Below, piece by piece: positions 26,897 to 36,477 of a stretch of 64,000 nucleotides of DNA. Origin of the DNA: Alteromonadaceae bacterium Bs31 (GTDB lineage Bacteria; Pseudomonadota; Gammaproteobacteria; Pseudomonadales; Cellvibrionaceae); NCBI GenBank assembly GCA_900177435.1, contig FXAI01000009.1, forward strand, positions 1-64,000. The letters run 5' to 3'. Made by a program: the position numbers and the translations under genes. Numbering within the stretch: the stretch's first letter is position 1; each line of letters starts with the position of its first letter. The notes under the pieces were generated by a model. That model was given only the letters and a program-made list of their open reading frames with translations. It did not search any database and was not told the DNA's origin.

Positions 26897-27742
26897 ATGC
26901 AGAGCTCTAACGCCCTTTACATTGTGGCAACACCCATCGGTAACCTGGAGGATATTACCTTCCGGGCCGTAAAGGTGTTGCAGAAGGCAGACATTATAGC
27001 CGCTGAAGACACTCGGCACAGCGCCAAATTGTTACAGCATTTTGGCATTGAAACGCGTTTGATGGCATACCATGATCACAGTAATGAGCAACAAACGCAG
27101 CAATTGCTCCAGCGCCTGGGCAAAGGGGAAAATATAGCCCTTATTTCCGATGCTGGAACGCCACTTATCTCTGATCCGGGCTATCGGCTGGTGAAGGCCG
27201 CTCGGGAGCAAGGCTACTCGGTAGTGCCTATTCCAGGCTGCAGTGCACTTGTTGCCGCCCTCAGCGCAGCGGGGCTACCCAGTGACCGTTTTTCTTTTGA
27301 AGGTTTCTTGCCTGCTAAAAGCGTTGCTCGTATGAATCGTCTTGAAGCGCTGCAAAAAGACCCACGCACCCTGATCTTTTATGAATCCCCCCATCGTATT
27401 CGAGAATCTGTGGAGGCCATGACCCAGGTATTTGGCGAGGCGCGAAATGTAGTGCTCGCCAGAGAAATCACTAAAACCTATGAAACTTTTATTACTACAA
27501 GTTTCGCCAATTTACTGGAAGCCTTTGATAGCGATCAGAATCAATTGCGAGGAGAGATGGTGATCCTGGTTCAGGGTTTCGACGAGCCGAAGGGTAATGA
27601 TGAAAGCCTGGACTGCGATACAGAAAAAATGATGAAGCTTTTAATGGAGGAGCTACCGCTAAAAAAAGCAGCAGCTATTGCAGCCAAAATGAGTGGTGTC
27701 GCCAAAAACCGACTGTATCAGTGGGGTCTTGAGGCAAAGTAA
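26897..27742 (+). CDS. rsmI: 16S rRNA (cytidine1402-2'-O)-methyltransferase
   Basis: The 281-residue SAM-dependent tetrapyrrole-methylase-fold enzyme has TPIGNLEDIT, AAEDTRHSAKLL, SDAGTPLISDPG and PGCSALVAALSAAGLP, all diagnostic of RsmI. It methylates the 2'-OH of C1402 in the ribosomal decoding centre. It is divergent from lpoA, an arrangement kept across gammaproteobacteria. Confidence 0.97.
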   Translation: MQSSNALYIVATPIGNLEDITFRAVKVLQKADIIAAEDTRHSAKLLQHFGIETRLMAYHDHSNEQQTQQLLQRLGKGENIALISDAGTPLISDPGYRLVKAAREQGYSVVPIPGCSALVAALSAAGLPSDRFSFEGFLPAKSVARMNRLEALQKDPRTLIFYESPHRIRESVEAMTQVFGEARNVVLAREITKTYETFITTSFANLLEAFDSDQNQLRGEMVILVQGFDEPKGNDESLDCDTEKMMKLLMEELPLKKAAAIAAKMSGVAKNRLYQWGLEAK

Positions 27743-27768
27743 GTGCTGCTTACCACGGTGCGTGTCTG

Positions 27769-28905
27769 CTATAGGGAGCTCCATGCTTTAAAAGCCGGGC
27801 TAGCCAAGAAACCTTCCATACCTTCCACGTCTGACAGCAGTGCAAAATCAAGCTCTGTTCCAAAGTCGTCTCTCAGTACATCCAGCACTAGCGTCGCGTC
27901 TTTGTAGCGGTTTTGGCTGGCCAGAATCATAAGTGTTGTATAGTAGGGTAACTCATCTTCTGGGTATTTCTCTAAAATTCGGGCAAGTAATTTGCGCGAT
28001 TTTTTTTGTTCTCCCATGTTATGCAGAGTATCGGCTTCCATGATCTGCGTTTGTGCATCTCCACCAATACGCTTGTTAAAGGTCTGGATGGCCTGCAGCG
28101 CTAACGGGTAGTTTCCAGATGTATAGTAGTAGCTATATTTGGCAAATGAAAACTGTTCTTTCTTAGAACGGGGAATTATTCGCTTAACCGCTTCAGCGTA
28201 AAGTGCCGGATTATTATGGGTAGAGCATATCCCGAGTAACATTTTCTGAATTATTTCACTGTTTTGTTCTTCCTTGGGGAGCCGGTCATAAATGGCAAGG
28301 ATATCTGCTTCCGGGTTTTGTGCAGCCATTATCAAGGGGTTCTGTTCTTTTTTTGCTATCGAGGACCTCATGACAATACCTGCTACCTCGCCAATAGCCT
28401 CTGACATCCAGACCTCTTTGCTGTGCGAAAACGAGCCGATAATGCGCCAGTTACCCTGTTCTTTTTTAATGGCAAAGTCCATGTAATCTATGTAGTCACC
28501 AATCTCAGCCCTAAATAGCAGTGTTTCTGTTTTTTGCTTTTTTCGGTAGCTTACAAAATGCCAGCTATCGATAGTGCTAAAATTACCCTTGATACGGTCG
28601 GGTATGTTCTTTCGAATTGGCTGAAGAAGGGCGGGTAAAATTGGACCGGAAGCAAACGTTTCTCTGTCGGTTTTGTTTAGCTCGGACAGCAGCCTTAACG
28701 ATATTCGTTCAATCTGCGCGTTTATATCGAAGACATTAAAAAAGTAGTTAAGGTCGCCGTTGTTTAAGTGGTCTTGCAGGGCGAGTGCAAATGACTGAAC
28801 CTCAAGGGGGGCGGCTTTGTGTTTGAATTTTTCGTCTGGTGGCGGCAGAGTAAAGCAGTTTGCAGAAAAGCATAAAGTGCATATAAATATTAATAAACGT
28901 TTCAT
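27769..28905 (-). CDS. Secreted hypothetical protein, helical-repeat (TPR-like) C-terminal half
   Basis: I do not recognise a specific family. The 378-residue product has a clear signal peptide (about 1-19). Its middle part, up to about 165, has alternating strands (WHFVSYRKKQ, WRIIGSFSH), and its C-terminal half has repeated helix pairs like TPR units (YYYTSGNYPLALQAI, ADTLHNMGEQKKSRKLL, LMILASQNRYKDATLVL). It starts 2 bp after the stop of the transglutaminase-like gene, so the two are probably co-translated and may act together in the periplasm. Confidence 0.75.
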   Translation of the reverse strand: MKRLLIFICTLCFSANCFTLPPPDEKFKHKAAPLEVQSFALALQDHLNNGDLNYFFNVFDINAQIERISLRLLSELNKTDRETFASGPILPALLQPIRKNIPDRIKGNFSTIDSWHFVSYRKKQKTETLLFRAEIGDYIDYMDFAIKKEQGNWRIIGSFSHSKEVWMSEAIGEVAGIVMRSSIAKKEQNPLIMAAQNPEADILAIYDRLPKEEQNSEIIQKMLLGICSTHNNPALYAEAVKRIIPRSKKEQFSFAKYSYYYTSGNYPLALQAIQTFNKRIGGDAQTQIMEADTLHNMGEQKKSRKLLARILEKYPEDELPYYTTLMILASQNRYKDATLVLDVLRDDFGTELDFALLSDVEGMEGFLASPAFKAWSSL

Positions 28906-28907
28906 GC

Positions 28908-30938
28908 TTAATTCTCCAACGATTTCAGCAGTTTTTGGTATGCCGGGCTCATTGTCGGCTCGTAGGGGTGTGCGAATGTCAGGGAAAAATCGATATCTTT
29001 TTCAATGAAATCAATGGCATCGATATAGCGGGTGATGCCCTTACCCTCAACCCATGTTTGGTCAATTTTCAGTTTCGCTTTATATTCAAAGCGATTGCTG
29101 ACTTTTGCGCTGCGAGAAGAAAAGTGAAAGCCGTCCTGCGTGTGTTTGTACGGGGTGCTATCGATATAGAGCCCGGAGTTTTTAGGCATGTCGAACAAAA
29201 TGTCGTGATTGACAACGCGAGGTTCGCCGATATCTACGGGTGTTGTTCTAAGTATTTGTTCGGGAACATACAGGGACATGCCAATCCCCCGTGCGTAGAA
29301 GTTTGCCGAAAAACTATCTTCGTCGGGCTTAATGAAATCTGGAATGGTGTAACTCTCCCTAACAGTAAAAGTATTGGTGTTCTTGTCGTCCTGAAATTCT
29401 ATTGACTTTTTTACGGCTATTTTTGGGTACAGTTTGGCGAAATAGTTGTGTCGGCGCAGTTGGATGTCTTCGGGTGTGCTTGCTGAGAATCGGTAGCGCT
29501 GATCCTCTGCAGAAGAGCCTTGATATCGTGATTCAATATTTAAAGTGGTCGGTTTGCTGGTGTTTTTTGCGATAAAATGTTCTTTTATATAGATGCTGTT
29601 TTCTTCTTTGTTTATAGGCAAAATATTTTCAATGGGCGTTTCTTTGTCGCTTTCTATTACTAAGCCTGCGCCGTAATGGGTGAAGCCCAGTTCATATAGG
29701 CCTCCAGCCTGGAATGTTTTCGTGGGGTCCAGCCACACAATATTTCGATCAACTTCTGCGCGAACAATGACATGATTAAAGGCCGAGGGGCTGGGTAGGA
29801 ATTTCTTGAAGCCGTGTCGATAGTTACTTGCTACCAGTACAGAATTCGCTTTTATATTATTAGCCCTCAGGATTTTTACCAGCAGATTGGACTTGTCTTT
29901 ACAGTCGCCGTAGCGTTTTTCCAGTACTTCCGTGGGTGCATGGGGTAAATGGCTATTTTGTCCTATCTCCAAACCAAGGTAGCGAATGTCTTCTTGCACA
30001 AAGTTCAGTGCGTTTAGCACGTAATTTTCAATGGAATGGGAATCCTCGAGCAATGTTTTTACCAGCGTATCAACCGCGCTGGATTCTTGCTCAATTGATG
30101 CATACATGCTTGCTGCCCATTGGTCAACTTCCTGCCAGTTTTTATATTCACTGAACTCCACCCAGCCATAGCGCAGGTACCAGAGAGGATAGTCGCCCTC
30201 ATCAATGATTCCCTGAACGTTTTTAGCTTGCCAGACATGCTCTAGGTATTTACCTTTCTTTTTGAGCTTTTTCTTGATGTCTGTATGGTGTTCGCGCGTT
30301 TGTATACGAAGCTCTTTGGGAACTAAGATACGAATATGAAGACGTGCGACGTCTACCCCCCACCCTGCCGAGTATGCGCCAAAAACTTTTTCTCCAAAAA
30401 TGGGGTTTCTGCCCTTTACTGTGTAGCTGTAATCGAGAATATCTCCCGGGCGTGTGTCGGCTACTATGGCGATGGCGGTAACCTGGCCGTCAAAAATGCC
30501 ATTGCGTAGATCCTCTTCGCGCTGGATTAACCTAACGGCCTCAGGTTGAAGTGCGTTAATGGTTTTTCCGTTTCGAACAATATTAATGTAGTGAAAATAG
30601 AGTGCTTGATACTCGGGATTAAACTGCGCATGGATCTCAGAACCGTCTGCCACCGCCTGACTGGTATGAAGTTTTGAGGTGGTGCGATAGTAGCTCTCGT
30701 AGTTATTTGCATCCGCCAGCACTTGTGTATCTACCAGCAAGTATTCCGTATTCTGGCCTTTCTTTTTTCCTTTCGCTTTGGCGGGTTTAACCTTTGCCAG
30801 CCAGTCCGGTACGCTATGGTCAACGAAAAAACTGAATTTGCCGTAGGGGTGTTCGACGGCTCCATTTGCGATGTTGCAAAGCAAGAGTAGAAAAAAGCTT
30901 AAAGTAAGCGGATGTTTGCAAATTGTTTTAAACGGCAT
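28908..30938 (-). CDS. DUF3857/transglutaminase-like exported protein
   Basis: The 676-residue protein has a signal peptide (about 1-26), a DUF3857 region (about 60-245) and a transglutaminase-like core whose triad fits Cys346 (RYGDCKDKS), His389 (FNHVIV) and Asp404 (WLDPTK). A C-terminal beta-rich region of about 220 residues follows. Bacterial members of this fold are often peptidases or amide-forming enzymes acting outside the cytoplasm; the substrate is unknown. It forms a two-gene unit with the TPR-like gene downstream. Confidence 0.85.
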   Translation of the reverse strand: MPFKTICKHPLTLSFFLLLLCNIANGAVEHPYGKFSFFVDHSVPDWLAKVKPAKAKGKKKGQNTEYLLVDTQVLADANNYESYYRTTSKLHTSQAVADGSEIHAQFNPEYQALYFHYINIVRNGKTINALQPEAVRLIQREEDLRNGIFDGQVTAIAIVADTRPGDILDYSYTVKGRNPIFGEKVFGAYSAGWGVDVARLHIRILVPKELRIQTREHHTDIKKKLKKKGKYLEHVWQAKNVQGIIDEGDYPLWYLRYGWVEFSEYKNWQEVDQWAASMYASIEQESSAVDTLVKTLLEDSHSIENYVLNALNFVQEDIRYLGLEIGQNSHLPHAPTEVLEKRYGDCKDKSNLLVKILRANNIKANSVLVASNYRHGFKKFLPSPSAFNHVIVRAEVDRNIVWLDPTKTFQAGGLYELGFTHYGAGLVIESDKETPIENILPINKEENSIYIKEHFIAKNTSKPTTLNIESRYQGSSAEDQRYRFSASTPEDIQLRRHNYFAKLYPKIAVKKSIEFQDDKNTNTFTVRESYTIPDFIKPDEDSFSANFYARGIGMSLYVPEQILRTTPVDIGEPRVVNHDILFDMPKNSGLYIDSTPYKHTQDGFHFSSRSAKVSNRFEYKAKLKIDQTWVEGKGITRYIDAIDFIEKDIDFSLTFAHPYEPTMSPAYQKLLKSLEN

Positions 30939-31069
30939 AGAGATTAAGTCACTTTTATGTGGTTAGCATTGTAGATAATATTCTAGTTTGCACGGGCAGG
31001 TAAAAAAATTGAGAATAACTTGCCACAGGCCTGCCGCCAATCAGCTGATAGCTCTTTATGGCGTTATTT

Positions 31070-34000
31070 TCACGGCTGCTTTGTGCTTTCACTTTCCCCT
31101 TCTGATTGCGTGGTGCTTTCCGGGGGCGTTGAGTCCCAGGTGTAAGTGAGGTCGATGGTGTCTGTTTCACCGGAGCCTGCTTCCATCTTTAAGCGCTGGG
31201 TAAGTTGGTATTCAATAACAAAGCGACCCACAGCACCCACCAGGCCGTACTGATACTTTACAAATAGCTTGTCGTTTAAGCGTTTACCGGCGGCGATGGA
31301 GCCTCCCCCTCCGGCAGGTCCGGCTTCGACTGATATGTCGCTTAAACCAAATTGGCTGCCTATTTTTTGCAGCGCCGGTAAAGCCTGTCTCAGGCCCATA
31401 GCCAAGGCGGCGGCTTCCATATGACTGGACTCGCTGCTGTTGCTTTGACTCATTGGGCGCCCGGTGATCATGTAAGAAAGAATATCGGCTTCACTCATGC
31501 TAGGTGTGGAATACAGGCTGCTTTCAGGCCTTCGGGCGGTGCCGTGGAGCCATATGCCCGCGCTTACGCTATCTATGCGGCGTGCGGCTCGCACATCCAA
31601 AGCCGGGTTGTTAACGGGCCCGGAAAAATAGATTTGGCCGTTTTCAATTTCGAGTGTTTGACCGTAGGCTTTGAACTCACCTTCGGGCAAGCTCAACCCC
31701 CCCTGTAATTGGTTAACTCGGCTGTTATCTCGCGTGAAATGTACCCTGCCTTCAATATCAGTACTGAGGCCAAAGCCTTCAAAACGAATATTTTCTGCGG
31801 CAACAAGTTGTACATCACTTGTGAAAGAAAAGGGCGATTGCCGCTGTTCTGTTATGCCGTAAACATGTGAATCTTCTGATACTCGTATGGCTGAGGCGGG
31901 CAGCTCAACCAGTTTGAGGTAAGAGTCTGAAACACGAAGATTACCGGCTAAATGCCATAGCAGGCCGTTCCCTGTAAGGTTTAAATTCGGGCTGGCGGTA
32001 AGGCGTGTATCGGGTAAGTTTACCAGGGATAGTTTTTCTCCTTTTATCATTGCCTCTACAGCGAATGGTGGCTTACCCTGGCTGCGCTCTGTTTCCGTTG
32101 TAGCGGTAACGCTGCCGTTTATTGTTGCTTCTCCTTTACCAATATTGCCACTACCGCTAAGGGAAATGTTGTTTTTCGTAGCATCGATACCAAGTGACCA
32201 GTTGGCTACTTCTGTACCGTAAGCTGGAATGAGCAACGAAAACTTATCCAACTTGATGGAGCCTACCACTAGTGCTTTGGGTTCCTTAATGTTCTGCAGG
32301 TATTGAATATTCGCACGAAGCCTGCCGTCGAGAGACTGTATGCTTGGAAAAAATGCCTGGAAGTATTTAAGTTTGTCGAGTTCGCCATACAGTTTTACGG
32401 CTATATTGCGCTCGGCGCTCTGCCATTTTTTTATATGCCCGTTTAGCGCAAAACTCTGCTCATTGTCGAAAAGTATTTTACCTGTAGGCTTAAGGTCATT
32501 TTCGTCCCCGCTCAGATTCAGCCATAGCTCGTTAAACTGAAAGTCTTCAATAAGTTCGGAATTTGTATCCCGGTATTGAAAGGCCAGCCCCTCTGCTGCC
32601 ACTCGAGAACTAAGCGCTAGCTGTTCGACTTTTGTAAAGTCGGCAGCGAGTGAACCTTGTGCAAGCAATTCTGCATGCAATTCGCCTTTAACCGTCCAGT
32701 CTTCAGGTAGTTGCTCCTGCAATTGTGTAAATACGGTTTTCTCATTATCCAGATATACACCGCCCAGTTTTGCCTCCAACTCAAAGCGGGTCTTTTCATT
32801 GAGCGATAAATTATTGATGCAAAGGTAGGCCAGCGCTTGTTTGAGGCATAGGTCTTTTAGCTGATTTTTTTCAAGAGATAGCTCTAAGGGTGCTGGTGAC
32901 TCTAGAGCAACAGCAGTATTCGATAAAGCTGGTATTTGGAAAGACAGGTCTGCAAGCTCTCCCTTCCAGTTACTACTGCTCCAATCAATACGCTTTGCTT
33001 GGGGTTTTATGTCCAGGCCGCCTGTGAGCGCCAAGGTTTCCAGTCTGACCCCTGCTTGCTGCAGGTTTCCACTTAGATAAAATGCGTGGTTTTTCAGGTC
33101 ACCGCTCAGGTTCAGGCTAAGCTGCTCGACTTTATACTCGCCCCATAAAGCTTCTTCTGCCTGAAGGTTTAACGTGGTGATACGCAGCGAATCTGCCAAT
33201 TGGTATGCTGTAGTTGTATCTGAGCTAACTTGTGTTGCGTCTATATCAACTTTGAAAGAGAGGTTCTGGGAGGAAAAGTAGGGGCTCGAGAATTCCTTCG
33301 AGTGTATATACAGATCTGCATTAGGAGATGTGGCTCTGCCATCGAGCTTGACAGTTGCTTCAAGGCTGCCTTTCGAATTTGGGAATATGTTTTCTGACTT
33401 GCTTATAATAAAGTCTAAATTTGTTAATAGAGTTTGGTCTTGGAAGCTATAGCTTCCGTCTAAATTCAATTTAGCGCTTTCATTTTGGAGTGTTAACTTA
33501 TCTACCTGTAAATTCGAGTTGTCTATTTTAACAAGCACGTCTCCACTAAGCGGTTGTTTTCCTAGTGTGAGTCCCTGAATCTTTGTTTGTATATTTGCTG
33601 AATAATTGTTGTCGTTAAACGCTGCTTTAATATGGCTGGTAAAGCTAATTTTACTTTGATTTAGTTTTTCTGGTAGCCATTCTGCAAGGGATATCTCGCT
33701 TGCCTTAGCTTGCACCTCGAGGTTCAGCTTATCTGACCAGTTGAGTTCTCCGCTAAGACTTAAAGCACCATTATTCATAGGCGCTGTAATATCTTGAATG
33801 CTGAGTTTCTTGTTTTTAAAGTCAAGGCTGGTGCTACTCGATATATTCAAGTCTTTGTGCTGGTAGTTTAAGCGGTTCTCACCCTCTGCCGAAAGTTTTA
33901 AGTCATCATATGACAGTGTAAACTTGCCGCTTGGGATGCCTAGCTCACCAGTGATGTGATGTGAAAAATGCGCCCACTGCAATTCCGCGTCACAGCTTAG

Positions 34001-34672
34001 CTGACCTTGCTCATTACAGTGTCCGTTTAAGGATATGCTCCCGTGAGATGTTTCTTTAAGCTTGAACGCTAGTCGGGTGCCGAATTCGAATTGGGCTTCT
34101 CCTTTATAGTGTTCATCCTGGTAGTCGATCGCCAGCGCTTTTAAATGTAATAAATTTCCATTCACCTGCAGGGCAAGCTCTATATCCGGCAATTTACTGC
34201 TCTGCTCACTATTGCTCCAGATTTTGCCCTCTGTGAAGCTAAGCCTGTTCACGGTTATATCCACAGGGCTATGGAACCGGGGTAATTTTATGGCAGAGTC
34301 TGTCTCACTCTTTGGGCTGCTTAAATGTATGTTTACGCCCTGGCCCTCAAGTTGGCTAACAGAAACATGTTGGCTCAATAGAGCCGCTGGGCTCCAAGCA
34401 AAGCGTAGTTCGCTTGCACTAATACGGCTAAAACCCAAATCGATTTCTTTTGCTTTGATCTCAAGGCTGTTTATCGCCAGCCCTTGCCAGAGGTTACCCC
34501 TCAATTTCTGATAGCTAATACTGACGGGGATGTAGGGCTCAGCCATAGCCAAAGCCCAGCCGGCACCGGCGCGGGTGCCGAGCAGCCAAAATACAAAGCT
34601 GCTGGTAAGTAGCCCGAAAAATAGCATGCCCATGAACAACCATCGGCCCGCTTTTGCTATCCGCATGAGCAT
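31070..34672 (-). CDS. tamB: Translocation and assembly module subunit TamB
   Basis: This 1200-residue protein has an N-terminal signal-anchor (about 12-32), a very long beta-helical AsmA/TamB-type middle, and the conserved C-terminal TamB domain (DUF490) with SEADILSYMITGRP and GKRLNDKLFVKYQYGL. TamB spans the periplasm and, with TamA, helps assemble outer-membrane proteins or move phospholipids. Its ATG overlaps the tamA stop by one base (TAATG), indicating translational coupling. Low GC in parts of the middle is usual for such repeat proteins. Confidence 0.95.
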   Translation of the reverse strand: MLMRIAKAGRWLFMGMLFFGLLTSSFVFWLLGTRAGAGWALAMAEPYIPVSISYQKLRGNLWQGLAINSLEIKAKEIDLGFSRISASELRFAWSPAALLSQHVSVSQLEGQGVNIHLSSPKSETDSAIKLPRFHSPVDITVNRLSFTEGKIWSNSEQSSKLPDIELALQVNGNLLHLKALAIDYQDEHYKGEAQFEFGTRLAFKLKETSHGSISLNGHCNEQGQLSCDAELQWAHFSHHITGELGIPSGKFTLSYDDLKLSAEGENRLNYQHKDLNISSSTSLDFKNKKLSIQDITAPMNNGALSLSGELNWSDKLNLEVQAKASEISLAEWLPEKLNQSKISFTSHIKAAFNDNNYSANIQTKIQGLTLGKQPLSGDVLVKIDNSNLQVDKLTLQNESAKLNLDGSYSFQDQTLLTNLDFIISKSENIFPNSKGSLEATVKLDGRATSPNADLYIHSKEFSSPYFSSQNLSFKVDIDATQVSSDTTTAYQLADSLRITTLNLQAEEALWGEYKVEQLSLNLSGDLKNHAFYLSGNLQQAGVRLETLALTGGLDIKPQAKRIDWSSSNWKGELADLSFQIPALSNTAVALESPAPLELSLEKNQLKDLCLKQALAYLCINNLSLNEKTRFELEAKLGGVYLDNEKTVFTQLQEQLPEDWTVKGELHAELLAQGSLAADFTKVEQLALSSRVAAEGLAFQYRDTNSELIEDFQFNELWLNLSGDENDLKPTGKILFDNEQSFALNGHIKKWQSAERNIAVKLYGELDKLKYFQAFFPSIQSLDGRLRANIQYLQNIKEPKALVVGSIKLDKFSLLIPAYGTEVANWSLGIDATKNNISLSGSGNIGKGEATINGSVTATTETERSQGKPPFAVEAMIKGEKLSLVNLPDTRLTASPNLNLTGNGLLWHLAGNLRVSDSYLKLVELPASAIRVSEDSHVYGITEQRQSPFSFTSDVQLVAAENIRFEGFGLSTDIEGRVHFTRDNSRVNQLQGGLSLPEGEFKAYGQTLEIENGQIYFSGPVNNPALDVRAARRIDSVSAGIWLHGTARRPESSLYSTPSMSEADILSYMITGRPMSQSNSSESSHMEAAALAMGLRQALPALQKIGSQFGLSDISVEAGPAGGGGSIAAGKRLNDKLFVKYQYGLVGAVGRFVIEYQLTQRLKMEAGSGETDTIDLTYTWDSTPPESTTQSEGESESTKQP

Positions 34673-36411
34673 TACAAGTCAGCTCCCACAGAAAGGTGAA
34701 TGCGATAATCGTTTTCACTTTGTTGTGGAAAGGCGATATCCAGCCGTAAGGCTCCTACTGGAGAATACCATCGAGCGCCCACTCCCCAGGAGGTCTTCAG
34801 CTCTGGCTCAGTATCGAATGCGTCACCGGCATCATAGAATGTAGATACGGACCAGCTTTTGAAAAGCAAATAATCAAGCTCTGCACTGCCGACGGCTAGC
34901 TTACCACCACCAATGACTTCGCCGTTTTCGTTTACTGTACCCACAGAATTATATTCATAGCCGCGAATACTGTTGTCACCACCAGTAAAGAAACGTACTG
35001 ACGGGGGAAGATCGGTGAAGTCGTCCATTAAGGTGCCGGCAATTTCAAAACGTGAAATCAGGCGCAGTTTTTTTGTGGGGGCAATTACAAATTTACTCCG
35101 TGTGTAGCCCTGCAGATAATCAATATCCGATTTCCAGTGGTTGTGGCTTGCAGTTAGGCCAGCCTCAAAGCGCAGACCGCGATTTTGTCTGGCCGTTTCG
35201 TCGGCACTGGACCAACTGAAACCGATACCCGGAATAACCAGGGTTTTATTATCTATAGGTGCATCACCAATGACATAGCGCTCGTTAAATATATTTAGGC
35301 CAACATTCATTACCCAGTCATGGGGCATGGCCGTAATGATACGTGCGGTAGTTGATTTGTTTGTGGTTGAGTAGCTTGTGGTCTCTTCCTCCCTGTACCC
35401 TGCGCCGAACTCAAGCCATTCGTTAGCCGCATCTCTGCGAGGCATTCTGTAAAGACCAGAAAGTTGTCTCAGTCGCTGGGACCAAAGTGCAAATGCGCCG
35501 AAGTTGTGTCCTGCGGTGTTAAGGTAGCGGTTGCGGTAGTCGCCGCGAATACGTGTTCCCTGGTCTGTGGAGTATCCTACACCAGCACCAAAGCTGTGGC
35601 GGTTGTTAAGGGCAAGATCTACTTGCAGGGGGACAACCAGGTCTGTCTTGTCATCGGAAACTAGGGGCGTTACCAGTACCTGTCGAAAATAGTCACTGCC
35701 TTGCAAACGACTGTAGGTTTCCTGGACATCTTCGCTTGAGTAGTACTTTCCTTTAACTGGCTCCGCCAAGCGATGCAAGAGGCTTTCGTCAAAATAAATT
35801 TCAGGAAATTCATAGGCGCCAAATCTATAGCGAGGCCCAAGATATAAATGTAGATAAACATCCGCAGCGAGCTCTTCGGGGTAAATTGCCAATGTGGATT
35901 TAGTGAACGTTGCTTGCCAGTAACCCAGGGCTCTGGCTGTGTCCATCAAGGCTGTTTTGTAGTTATCATAAAGTTGATGATTCAATTGCAAATTGCGAGT
36001 AAATCGCGGTGCAGCAAAAAGCTCTTGCAGGGCGAGGGGCATATTTTCGGGCTCGTCTTCGATTTTAATGTCCACATTGCGAAACATCACCGCCGAGCCC
36101 GGAGTAATATTTAAGTTTAATAACCAGCACTTTTCATTTTGACTGAATTGATGACTTATTTCTGGTTGATAGTGGCCGAAGGCTTGAAGTGCGGCTTTAA
36201 CTTGTTTGTCCAAATCCCTCCTGCGTTGCTGTACCCTCCAGCCAGGTGCATCACAGCTTTCTTGATTGAGAGTGAGGTGGGCACGCACGTTTTCAAGCAG
36301 TGGAGATTCGACACCCGTTATTTTAACTTCGCCGAAAACCTTAGGGGCAGCCAGATAGAAAACTGCGAAAATAGTCAGTAGTTTTGTAGAGGATTTGAGT
36401 CGAGGTGCCAT
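34672..36411 (-). CDS. tamA: Translocation and assembly module subunit TamA (Omp85 family)
   Basis: The 579-residue Omp85 protein has a signal peptide (MAPRLKSSTK...VFG), three POTRA domains (about 25-260) and a 16-strand barrel containing the family signatures FFTGGDNSIRGYEY and GVGARWYSPVGALRLDIAFP. The last residue is Leu rather than the more common Phe. I chose the ATG at 36411 for the clean signal peptide; an upstream ATG at 36459 adds 16 residues. It follows ubiB and overlaps tamB. Confidence 0.93.
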   Translation of the reverse strand: MAPRLKSSTKLLTIFAVFYLAAPKVFGEVKITGVESPLLENVRAHLTLNQESCDAPGWRVQQRRRDLDKQVKAALQAFGHYQPEISHQFSQNEKCWLLNLNITPGSAVMFRNVDIKIEDEPENMPLALQELFAAPRFTRNLQLNHQLYDNYKTALMDTARALGYWQATFTKSTLAIYPEELAADVYLHLYLGPRYRFGAYEFPEIYFDESLLHRLAEPVKGKYYSSEDVQETYSRLQGSDYFRQVLVTPLVSDDKTDLVVPLQVDLALNNRHSFGAGVGYSTDQGTRIRGDYRNRYLNTAGHNFGAFALWSQRLRQLSGLYRMPRRDAANEWLEFGAGYREEETTSYSTTNKSTTARIITAMPHDWVMNVGLNIFNERYVIGDAPIDNKTLVIPGIGFSWSSADETARQNRGLRFEAGLTASHNHWKSDIDYLQGYTRSKFVIAPTKKLRLISRFEIAGTLMDDFTDLPPSVRFFTGGDNSIRGYEYNSVGTVNENGEVIGGGKLAVGSAELDYLLFKSWSVSTFYDAGDAFDTEPELKTSWGVGARWYSPVGALRLDIAFPQQSENDYRIHLSVGADL

Positions 36412-36477
36412 TGAGTGCGCATCAAGGAGCTGACTTATCCATTTAACTCCGCAGGTCATGGCAGGAAGTCAACGCTC

